Assembly: GCA_964475955.1 (NCBI GenBank)
Contig: CAYYZY010000215.1
Coordinates: 1 to 12,825, forward strand
DNA from: DATKZH01 sp964475955
GTDB lineage: Bacteria > Planctomycetota > Planctomycetia > Pirellulales > Thermoguttaceae
Length of the DNA stretch: 12,825 nucleotides
Direction of reading: 5' to 3'
Part shown: one piece after another, positions 6,551-12,709 of the stretch
Layout of the letters: the number at the start of each line of letters is the position of its first letter
How positions within the stretch are numbered: the first letter of the stretch is position 1
Program-made: the position numbers and the translations under genes
Notes under the pieces: model-generated
What the model saw: only the letters and a program-made list of their open reading frames with translations
Told to the model about the DNA's origin: nothing
The model's database searches: none

Positions 6551-9500
6551 CAGCGATTTGACCCGATCGAAGATTTGGCCCGGCTCCGTAACTCCTTGCT
6601 CCAGAGGAAGATACGCCGTCTGCTCGTCCACCACCCGGAGCCGGTCCCCGCCAACCTTCGCCAACCGGCGGATCGACCGGCCGGCCGTGCACCCGAATAC
6701 CACGTAGCGATTCTCCAGCCGGATGGAGCGGATCTGCCACCGGTGCGCGGCGATGCGCAGCTCGGCCAGCGCCAAGAGCCGGTCCATCGGCGGCGGCCAC
6801 GGGCCAAAGCGGTCTTCCAGCTCCGCCCGAAAATCGTCCAGCTCGGCGGCGCTTCTCACCCGGGTGAGCCGGCGGTAGAGATCGATCTTCAGGCGCATGT
6901 CGGTCACGTACGTCCGGGGGATGTACGCCTCGCAAGGCAGATCGACGTCGACGTCGATCGAGTCCCGCGGCGGCAGTTGCTTCAGGCGCCGCACGGCCTC
7001 CTCCAGCAACTGGCAGTACAGCTCGTAGCCGACCACGGCGATGTGGCCGCTCTGCTGGGTCCCCAGGATGTTGCCGGCGCCGCGGATCTCCAGGTCGCGC
7101 ATCGCCAGGGCGAATCCGGCGCCCAGGTCGCTGAACTCCTCGACCGCCCGCAGCCGCCGGGCCGCGTTGGGCGTAACGTGCTTGTTCGGATCGATCAGCA
7201 GGTAGCAGTAGGCCCGGTGCTTGTAGCGGCCCACCCGGCCTCGAAGCTGGTGCAAATCGGCCAGCCCGTAACGGTCGGCCTCGTCGATGAAGATCGTGTT
7301 CACGTTGGGGATGTCGAGCCCGCTCTCGACGATCGTCGTGCTCAGAAGCACGTCGAAACGGTGGGCGACGAAATCGAGCATCACCTGCTCCAGCCGATGC
7401 TCCGGCATCTGCGCGTGCCCGACCACGATCGACGCTTCGGGCACGATCTGCCGGAGCTTGCGGGCGAGCACGTCGATGTCCTTCACGCGGTTGTGCACGA
7501 AGAAGACCTGCCCGTTGCGGTTCAGCTCCCGCAGCACCGCGTGGCGGACCAGGTCGGCGTTAAAGCGCGTCACCCGGGTCTCGACGGCCAGGCGGTCCTC
7601 GGGCGGCGTCTCCAGGTTCGAGATGTCGCGGAGGCCCAACAGCGACATGTGGAGCGTGCGGGGGATGGGCGTGGCGGTCATCGTCAACACGTCGACGGTC
7701 TGCCGCAGCGCTTTGAGCCGCTCCTTCACCTCGACGCCGAAACGCTGCTCCTCGTCGATGATCACCAGCCCGAGGTTGTGGAACCGGACGTCCTGCGAAA
7801 CCAGCCGGTGGGTGCCGATCACCACGTCGACGGCCCCGGCGGCCGCCCGCTCGATGATTTCGCGCTGCTCCTTGCGGCTGGCGAACCGGGAGAGGACGTC
7901 GATCTCGAACGGGAAGGCCGACATCCGGTCGGCGAACGTGCGGCGGTGCTGCTCGGCCAGCACGGTGGTCGGCACGAGCACCGCCACCTGGTAGCCGGCG
8001 TCGACCGCCTTGAACGTCGCCCGCATCGCCAGCTCCGTCTTCCCGAAACCGACGTCGCCGCAGAGCAGCCGGTCCATGGGGCGCGGCTGGGCCATGTCGG
8101 CCCGAATCGCCTCGACCGTGGCCAGTTGGTCGCGCGTCTCGCGGAAGGGGAACGAGGCGTCGAACTCCTGCTGCCAGTCGGTGTCGCGGGGGAACGCGAT
8201 CCCGGGGCGCGCGGCCCGGGCGGCCTGCAATTCGAGCATGTCGGCGGCCATGTCGTGGACGGCCCGCTCGACCGTCTCCTTCTGGCGGCCCCACACGCGC
8301 CCGCCCACCTTGGCCAGCTTCGGGCGGCTCTTCGTTCCGCCCACGTACTTCTGCACCAGCGAGATCTTGGAGCTGGGCACGTAGATCTTCGTCTGCTCCT
8401 GGAACTCGAGCACCAGGTGCTCCTCGACGCGGCCGTCCTTCTCCAACAGCTTCATGCCCCGGTATCGCCCGATGCCGTGGGCCACGTGGACCACCAGGTC
8501 GCCCTCACGAAGCTCCAGGAAGCTGTCGATCACGCGGCCCAGCCGGCGCCGCGTCGGCCGACGCACCTCCTCGCGCCGGAACAGCTCGGCGGCGCTGAGC
8601 ACAACGACCCGCTCGGGCACCATGCGAAAACCGCCGGAAAGGCTCCCCAGGGGCCAGTGCAGCCTTCCCTCCCGGGCGAGCTCGGTGCTGCCGAAGACCT
8701 CCTGGAGCCGGCGCACCTCCGCCTCGGTCTGGCAGACGACGAACACCTCCTGGCCGCGGCCCGCCGCGTCGAGCTCCTCGCGGACCTTCTGGATGTCGCC
8801 GCTGAACCGCTCGACCGACTCGATCTTCAACTGGCAGGTCGTCTCCAGCGAGCTGCTCGCCACGGCCGACGCCGTCACCGAAGGGAACCGGACCGCCTCC
8901 CGCATCACGTCGGCCACGCCGTGGAGGTCCTGCGGCCGATCGAGCCGCTTCAGGTAGTGCCGCCCCTGTTCCTCCAACTGGTCGGGCTCGACCAGGAAGA
9001 ACCAGGCTCCCTCGGGCAGGAACTCGGTCAGGTGGCCGCCGTGCTTGGCGTTTGGATCGAGCATCGTCAGCTCGACCGAATCGAGCTTGGCCAGGCTCCG
9101 CTGGCTGGCGATCTCGAATCGGCGGATCGACTCGACCTCCTCCCCGAAAAACTCCACGCGGACCGGGTCGTACCAGTCGGGGGCGAAGATGTCGACGATG
9201 CCGCCCCGCGGCGCGAATTCGCCCGGCAGCTCCACGGCCGTCGTGTTGTGGAAACCGTTCTCCACCAGCCAGCGGCAAAGCGCCTCGACCTCCACCCGCT
9301 CGCCCAGCCGGAGCGTGCGCGTTTGCCCCCGAAGGGTGGGGCGGTCGGGCACCGGCTCCAGGAGGCTCTGCACGCTGGCGACCACTAGGCGCGGCGGCCG
9401 GGGGCCGTCGAGCAGTTTCAAGACGCGGACCCGGTCGCCGAACACCTCGTCGTGGATCACGCGCTCGCTGGGGAGCGATTCCCAGGCGGGGAACGTCTCC

Positions 9501-9769
9501 GGCGTGAGCGAGGTGAAAAGCGCCAAGTCGTCGACCACTTCGTCGACCTGGGCGATCCGGGGACAGACGACCACCAGCGAGGCCGGAGCCCGTTCGGCCA
9601 GGGACGCCACGCAGAGCGCGCAGGATGAGCCCCAGACTCCGTCCAAAGTCCCCGCGTGTCCGGCCTGTAAGCTGGCGACGACCTCGGCGAAGCCCTCATG
9701 CTGTTCGAGACGTCCGACCAACTCCTTCAGCCGGTCCGACGCACCTAAGGCGGCCTCGGCGCGAGCCAT
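6536..9769 (-). CDS. mfd: Transcription-repair coupling factor Mfd
   Basis: A 1077-residue superfamily 2 DNA translocase that removes RNA polymerase stalled at lesions and recruits UvrA for strand-specific excision repair. In order: a UvrB-like damage module in the N-terminal third; the RNA polymerase interaction domain (GDLVVHVAHGIGRYRG from 423); the RecG-like motor with Walker A GDVGFGKTE (571-579), DEEQ box (672-675), TMTATPIPRT (696-705), SGLDIPNVNT (816-825) and arginine-finger LRGRVGR (842-848); and a C-terminal TRCF D7 domain (about 945-1035). Length is close to E. coli Mfd (1148). The ATG at 9769 is chosen because MARAEAALGASDRL starts naturally there; the 25 codons upstream run through a promoter-like AT patch. 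No Shine-Dalgarno is visible. The XRE gene lies 378 bp upstream and ppiC lies downstream. Confidence 0.96.
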   Translation of the reverse strand: MARAEAALGASDRLKELVGRLEQHEGFAEVVASLQAGHAGTLDGVWGSSCALCVASLAERAPASLVVVCPRIAQVDEVVDDLALFTSLTPETFPAWESLPSERVIHDEVFGDRVRVLKLLDGPRPPRLVVASVQSLLEPVPDRPTLRGQTRTLRLGERVEVEALCRWLVENGFHNTTAVELPGEFAPRGGIVDIFAPDWYDPVRVEFFGEEVESIRRFEIASQRSLAKLDSVELTMLDPNAKHGGHLTEFLPEGAWFFLVEPDQLEEQGRHYLKRLDRPQDLHGVADVMREAVRFPSVTASAVASSSLETTCQLKIESVERFSGDIQKVREELDAAGRGQEVFVVCQTEAEVRRLQEVFGSTELAREGRLHWPLGSLSGGFRMVPERVVVLSAAELFRREEVRRPTRRRLGRVIDSFLELREGDLVVHVAHGIGRYRGMKLLEKDGRVEEHLVLEFQEQTKIYVPSSKISLVQKYVGGTKSRPKLAKVGGRVWGRQKETVERAVHDMAADMLELQAARAARPGIAFPRDTDWQQEFDASFPFRETRDQLATVEAIRADMAQPRPMDRLLCGDVGFGKTELAMRATFKAVDAGYQVAVLVPTTVLAEQHRRTFADRMSAFPFEIDVLSRFASRKEQREIIERAAAGAVDVVIGTHRLVSQDVRFHNLGLVIIDEEQRFGVEVKERLKALRQTVDVLTMTATPIPRTLHMSLLGLRDISNLETPPEDRLAVETRVTRFNADLVRHAVLRELNRNGQVFFVHNRVKDIDVLARKLRQIVPEASIVVGHAQMPEHRLEQVMLDFVAHRFDVLLSTTIVESGLDIPNVNTIFIDEADRYGLADLHQLRGRVGRYKHRAYCYLLIDPNKHVTPNAARRLRAVEEFSDLGAGFALAMRDLEIRGAGNILGTQQSGHIAVVGYELYCQLLEEAVRRLKQLPPRDSIDVDVDLPCEAYIPRTYVTDMRLKIDLYRRLTRVRSAAELDDFRAELEDRFGPWPPPMDRLLALAELRIAAHRWQIRSIRLENRYVVFGCTAGRSIRRLAKVGGDRLRVVDEQTAYLPLEQGVTEPGQIFDRVKSLLQPG

Positions 9770-9780
9770 GATCTGCCGCC

Positions 9781-9809
9781 ATTGTACGCGCGCCCGCGCG
9801 TCGCAGAAA
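9781..9809 (-). promoter_or_regulatory. Possible mfd promoter, near-leaderless
   Basis: TACAAT on the minus strand (9781-9786) lies only 11 bp upstream of the mfd ATG, with a poor TTTCTG -35 candidate (9804-9809, 17-bp spacer). If used, the mRNA would have a leader of about five bases, which fits the absence of a Shine-Dalgarno. The -35 is weak. Confidence 0.3.
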
Positions 9810-9955
9810 GACGAACCGAGAGTCGCCGCGGGGAGTGACCGCACCGATGCCGCCCGGCAGGCAGAATGGGCACTCCGGCAGCGCGAGGAATCGAGCCGCT
9901 CCGAGCCGAGTACGCCAAGTCACCGCGCGCGATTTCCTGGCGCGCCCGCCCCGCG

Positions 9956-10028
9956 CTGTAGGGAACGGCCTCTGTGCCGTTCCGGGATCCTCAAGAGGGC
10001 GGAACGTCGCGGAACCCGTTCCCTACAG
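9956..10028. repeat. Second REP-like element, GTAG-headed inverted pair
   Basis: A 13-bp perfect outer inverted repeat (CTGTAGGGAACGG at 9956-9968, complement at 10016-10028) encloses an inner hairpin GGAACGGC-CTCTGT-GCCGTTCC (9962-9983). Read from either end, a GTAG is followed directly by a palindrome. The design matches the cluster at 6386-6475 but the sequence is unrelated, so it is a different REP family. It lies between the XRE gene and mfd. Confidence 0.7.
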
Positions 10029-10052
10029 TTGGTCTCAGCGAATCGCGCTGGG

Positions 10053-10115
10053 TGCCAGAGGCATCTTGCCGGTGCCTCAGGCAGGCGCGCATTCGCTGGC
10101 GAGACGCCACTGGCA
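10053..10115. repeat. Imperfect palindromic element
   Basis: TGCCAGAGGCATCTTGCC (10053-10070) matches the complement of 10098-10115 at 15 of 18 bases. Small internal palindromes such as TGCC-AGA-GGCA and TGCC-TCA-GGCA (10073-10083) are also present. It follows the second REP-like element by 24 bp. Together they fill most of the 378-bp gap between mfd and the XRE gene; the remainder (9770-9955) shows only the weak mfd promoter candidate. Confidence 0.5.
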
Positions 10116-10147
10116 TCCAACCGCGTGCAACGTTTTCGGCGTTCCGC

Positions 10148-10681
10148 TCAGTCGTCTTCGCGGTCGCCGAACACCTCGTCGGGCATGCGGCGGTTGACGA
10201 CTTGGCCGTAGTCGCTCGGCAGACGGCTCTTGCCCACCGCCGGCCACGGACCGACGCCCTCCAGCTCGGGCATCAACTCGAGCAACTGGTCGACGAGGGT
10301 CTGCGCCATGCGCTGGATCGACGTCTGCCGGCTGCGCTCCAGGATCGTCACGGCGGTCTTCATGATCCGCAGCAACTTGGCCCGATTGCCCACCGGCGAA
10401 GAGAGCGGCTGGTCGGAGTCGACCAGCAACTCCGAGACGGGCACCTCCAGGGCCGCCTGCCACTTGTACAGGGTGCTCAACAGGAGATCGCCCTCCTCGT
10501 CCTCCTGACGCTTCACGTCGCTGATGGTCGTGTTCATGCGGCGTGCCACGGTGCGGCGCGAGATCCCTTCCCGCCGACGAACGCTCGCCAGCCGGTGAAG
10601 CGGCCGGCTGGAGGCGGGAACCGCGACCAGCGGCGCGGCGTCGCTACCCGTCTCCGGCAGATTCCCAATTGCAGTACTCAT
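10148..10681 (-). CDS. XRE-type helix-turn-helix protein
   Basis: A 177-residue protein with a Cro/C1-type DNA-binding domain at about 28-87: LHRLASVRRREGISRRTVAR covers helices 1-2, then a recognition region around MNTTISDVKRQED, and LSTLYKWQAALEVPVSELL closes the domain. The C-terminal half (95-177) is helical (ILERSRQTSIQRMAQTLVDQ and the following leucine-rich stretch) and could dimerise; it ends in an acidic DREDD. The ATG at 10681 is firm: AGGAGG (10690-10695) with an 8-nt spacer. It is probably a transcription regulator. Its targets are unknown, but the paired direct repeats at 11026-11072 in its own long upstream region are natural autoregulation candidates. mfd follows after 378 bp full of palindromic elements, so the two are unlikely to be strictly co-transcribed. 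Confidence 0.8.
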   Translation of the reverse strand: MSTAIGNLPETGSDAAPLVAVPASSRPLHRLASVRRREGISRRTVARRMNTTISDVKRQEDEEGDLLLSTLYKWQAALEVPVSELLVDSDQPLSSPVGNRAKLLRIMKTAVTILERSRQTSIQRMAQTLVDQLLELMPELEGVGPWPAVGKSRLPSDYGQVVNRRMPDEVFGDREDD

Positions 10682-11025
10682 CGCAAGTGCCTCCTCTCCT
10701 CCGTTTTCCCATGCCCACCGAGTCCTCAATCCATGGATGACGGAAATGATCGCTCAGCCCATCCAACGGCGCTGCGGAGCAAGCACTTGCATCGACTCCG
10801 TCCGTTCGCCATCACTTCGCCTCCGGAGCCCAAGCCGGCCCCCCAAAGTGGGCGACACAGTGCTCGTCGCGTCATCCCATGGTTGTGCAGTCCCCGTGCC
10901 ATGGCCTGCAAATCGGGAACCTGGGGAACGAAAAGCGAAGGAATACTTGGCCCCGAAGCGACTTACGACACACGGGTTTTCCCAGCCAGTGCCCGGCTCC
11001 GACGGGCCGCGCAATCCCGCTCACG

Positions 11026-11072
11026 TGTATCATCTTGCGACAACTGGGCCACCATGTATCGAAATGCGACAA
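11026..11072 (-). repeat. Paired 18-bp direct repeats (operator candidate)
   Basis: TGTATC-N4-TGCGACAA occurs at 11026-11043 and again at 11055-11072. Fourteen of 18 bases are shared, and all four differences fall in the central N4. The 29-bp period is close to three helical turns, as expected for two protein dimers on one face of DNA. Read on the minus strand the consensus is TTGTCGCA-N4-GATACA. Confidence 0.6.
11036..11051 (-). promoter_or_regulatory. Sigma54-like -24/-12 element
   Basis: On the minus strand TGGCCC-N5-TCGCA places GG and GC twelve bases apart, as in the sigma54 consensus (TGGCAC-N5-TTGC). Two positions differ from consensus. It overlaps the distal copy of the direct repeats and points toward the XRE gene about 340 bp downstream. 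Chance matches of this quality occur in GC-rich DNA. Confidence 0.3.
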
Positions 11073-11177
11073 GGGGACAGCATGCCCCTCTATGCAGGGG
11101 GCCTCCATTCCGCCCCCGATGCGGCTCCTGCGGTCGCCGAAACCGGTAGAATATCGGCGCAAGGCGATTTGCGGCCG

Positions 11178-11308
11178 GGTTGAGATCAGGGTAACACGCG
11201 TGCGACGCGGGCCGCCGAGGTGCGTTCCGATAAGTCATTGCACCAAAGTCGCTTGTGACGATATCCGCCGGGACATGCGGTCGGAGAAGTGTTACCCTGA
11301 TCTGAACC
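11178..11308. repeat. 131-bp segment bounded by 20-bp inverted repeats (MITE-like)
   Basis: The left arm 11178-11197 and the right arm 11289-11308 are complementary at 19 of 20 bases, with a core of GATCAGGGTAACAC. The 91 bp between them include a small palindrome CGCGT-GCG-ACGCG and no gene. No clear target-site duplication flanks the arms. It could be a miniature transposable element, a long hairpin RNA, or paired integrase arm-type sites close to the att junction 93 bp away. Confidence 0.55.
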
Positions 11309-11355
11309 AGGCCCCGATCTGCTGACCGCGGGGGCACGTAAGTGCTTGCCACGTC

Positions 11356-11392
11356 AAAAGAAAGAAGCCGCTGTCCATCGCTGACAGCGGCT
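11356..11392 (-). terminator. Rho-independent terminator of the tRNA
   Basis: A 9-bp perfect stem, AGCCGCTGT/ACAGCGGCT (arms at 11384-11392 and 11366-11374) with a 9-nt loop, is followed on the minus strand by TCTTTCTTTT (11365-11356). It lies 8 bp past the tRNA 3' end, so it is the tRNA's native terminator and marks the undisturbed chromosomal side. Confidence 0.8.
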
Positions 11393-11400
11393 CTTCGGAG

Positions 11401-11442
11401 CGAGGGCGAGGGGACTCGAACCCCCAACCACCGGATCGACAG
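11401..11442 (-). tRNA. 3' fragment of a tRNA (integration-site half), 5' half missing
   Basis: On the minus strand the sequence fits tRNA positions 32-73: anticodon loop CTGTCGA (anticodon GTC if complete, which would be Asp), 3' anticodon strand TCCGG, variable TGGTT, T arm GGGGG-TTCGAGT-CCCCT, acceptor strand CGCCCTC and discriminator G; CCA is not encoded. Upstream bases (ATTGA) cannot pair with TCCGG, and no D arm or 5' acceptor strand (GAGGGCG expected) is found. So this is the 3' part left at one end of an element that integrated into a tRNA gene. The true homology boundary is somewhere near 11433-11446. The amino acid identity is tentative, since the anticodon sits at the boundary. 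Confidence 0.7.
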
Positions 11443-11457
11443 TCAATCGAGGGTGGG

Positions 11458-11829
11458 TTGCAAGAGGCGCAACCGCAAGAGGTTACGTCGACTGCTTCGC
11501 CGGTTTGCACCAGGGTTTGCACCAGCGAACCGGATAACGATAACGCCGGCACCCCTGACGCCGACTGTTCCGCCGGGGATCGGCAGCAAGGCGAAGGGAT
11601 CGACGAGGCCGACCCTGTGGCCGGACTTGCCGCAGCCCTGTTGGCCCTCTCGCCGGCCGACCGCGAACGGCTCGCCGCAATGTTGTCAGGCCAGAGCGCA
11701 CCAGGGACACGCAGAACGGCCCAGGAGCGGAGCGAGGCCGACATGGTACCGGTGGGCGCAAGGGGGCCTCACGCGGTCGCCAATTTGAACCAGCCCCCGG
11801 ATATCACTGGGAAAGGGGACCATAGATAG
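11458..11829 (+). pseudogene. Detached C-terminal tail of a tyrosine recombinase
   Basis: An open frame of 123 codons with no proper start (a TTG at 11458; the frame stays open back to 11326, through the tRNA fragment and its terminator). The product has PVCTRVCTS encoded by two copies of GTTTGCACCAG (11503-11513 and 11515-11525), an acidic linker, and the helix LALSPADRERLAAMLSG. I recall such CTxxCT plus LSPxDRxRLAAML tails as the extreme C-terminus of planctomycete phage-type integrases, after the catalytic domain. That recall is unverified. No integrase catalytic residues (R, HxxR, Y) are present. The tail starts immediately at the tRNA half-site, so the catalytic part was lost or lies at the other end of the element. 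Confidence 0.5.
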
Positions 11830-11886
11830 CCCGCCTTTCCCGCCAGCGTGTCTTTCCGAATGTCAATTTGGGCAAAGGAGTCGTTC

Positions 11887-12534
11887 ATGCAAGAGAGCAA
11901 GATCGTCGCCACCGAGCGACTGCGGCGGGAAGGGCGCTGGGAAGAGGCGTCCGCCTACCGCGACCAGGTGCGGAAGGAACTGAGGGCGCAGGGCAAACCG
12001 CGGGAAGAAGCGGCCGAAGCGGCGTGGGAGGCGATGCTGGAGAAGTACCCGCCCTTGCCGGTCGAGCAGACCGCCGTCAGCCAAGAGGTTATTGCGCCGC
12101 CTCTGGAGCCTACCGCCTCCGCGCAACCAGACGAGGAGACCGGCCTTGACGTGCTGGCGGCGCGGACCGGGGCCAAGGATCCCGATCTGCCCCGCGACGT
12201 GCTGTGGGTCTACGAGCAATTGGAGAACAGGAAGGCACGGCCCGAGGACGCACCGAGCCTCGGGGCCTGGTCGTTACTGAAATGGGCACGCAACTACCGG
12301 AACCGGTTCTTTGAGCAGTTGCTCCCCAAGGCGCTGGCGGTGAAGGAGGAGCAGCAGCAGGAACAAGGTCCTGCGGCACAGGACTCGAACGGATTGCCAA
12401 ACCCCCTTGCCAGACAACGAGTTACGTCAATCGCCAAACGCAGCTGGCACAGAATCCGGCACAGTTCGGGACGAAACCGGCGCGCTTCCGCCCGATCTGC
12501 GGGAGGTGGTTTCCGGCTGGTCGGCCCTCACTGA
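11887..12534 (+). CDS. Mobile-element-associated hypothetical protein, apparently truncated and fused out of frame
   Basis: A 215-residue frame starting at an ATG with AAAGGAG 6 nt upstream. Residues 1-160 look like a real protein: MQESKIVATERLRREGRWEEAS, charged helices to about 55, a Pro-rich linker, then DLPRDVLWVYEQLENRKARPEDAPSLGAW and LLKWARNYRNRFFEQLLPKAL as the conserved C-terminal core (101-150). I recall this as a widespread planctomycete family of unknown function found near integrases, usually continuing beyond this core. From about residue 165 (12380) the reading changes character, becoming basic and Ser/Arg-rich. The DNA there is better explained by another frame (the second integrase tail) preceded by a tRNA T-arm match. 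So the native gene seems cut at about 12380. The function is unknown. Confidence 0.7.
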   Translation: MQESKIVATERLRREGRWEEASAYRDQVRKELRAQGKPREEAAEAAWEAMLEKYPPLPVEQTAVSQEVIAPPLEPTASAQPDEETGLDVLAARTGAKDPDLPRDVLWVYEQLENRKARPEDAPSLGAWSLLKWARNYRNRFFEQLLPKALAVKEEQQQEQGPAAQDSNGLPNPLARQRVTSIAKRSWHRIRHSSGRNRRASARSAGGGFRLVGPH

Positions 12535-12586
12535 CGAAGCGCGCCAAGCGGTCCTGGCGATCATCCGCGGCGGGCAGCCGACATGA
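12416..12586 (+). pseudogene. Second detached integrase-type C-terminal tail
   Basis: In the +1 frame relative to the preceding gene, a frame runs NELRQSPNAAGTESGT, then DETGALPPDLREVV, SGWSALTDEARQAVLAIIRG, and stops at 12584-12586. The final 16 residues align without gaps to the first tail (AL-S/T-xxx-R-xx-L/V-x-A-M/I-L/I-x-G), and the DPDL/PPDL...W..L...R..I..ii pattern is one I recall at planctomycete integrase C-termini. There is no start codon or ribosome binding site of its own. It overlaps the artificial end of the hypothetical gene. An ATGA at 12583-12586 offers a start for a further open frame, which I do not accept as a gene. Confidence 0.4.
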
Positions 12587-12709
12587 AGTCCGCTCATGCC
12601 GCTGGGACCGGCTCCAACGCCCCCCAAACCGTCGCGGTGGCCCTGGCATTGAGTCCAAGCGTCCTTGGCCATCGTCAACGCCGGTTCGCTCATCGCGGTC
12701 ATTCGGCCT

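Larger units (their letters stand above)
10682..11350. other. Long intergenic region without a convincing gene
   Basis: About 670 bp separate the XRE gene from the tRNA terminator. Several frames are open, but none has a ribosome binding site, plausible codon bias or a recognisable domain. Other contents (direct repeats with a sigma54-like element, and a 131-bp inverted-repeat segment) are listed separately. A transcript from the sigma54-like site would give the XRE gene a leader of about 340 nt; small hairpins such as GCGAC/GTCGC occur in it but no known riboswitch is recognised. Confidence 0.5.

Noticed and set aside
6326..9388. 1020-codon open frame on the plus strand
   Set aside because: It is the antisense shadow of mfd; GC-rich codon bias keeps the reverse frame open. 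The product is His/Arg/Gln-rich with no domain, while the minus strand has every Mfd motif.
10737..11183. Open frames in the space upstream of the XRE gene, on both strands
   Set aside because: No ribosome binding site, no recognisable domain, and they run through the direct repeats and hairpins.
11401..11480. Complete tRNA gene on the minus strand
   Set aside because: No D arm or 5' acceptor strand can be found, and the 5' side of the anticodon stem does not pair with TCCGG.
12649..12678. A further CRISPR repeat one period upstream of 12710
   Set aside because: The bases there share almost nothing with the 30-bp repeat, so the array boundary is at 12710.
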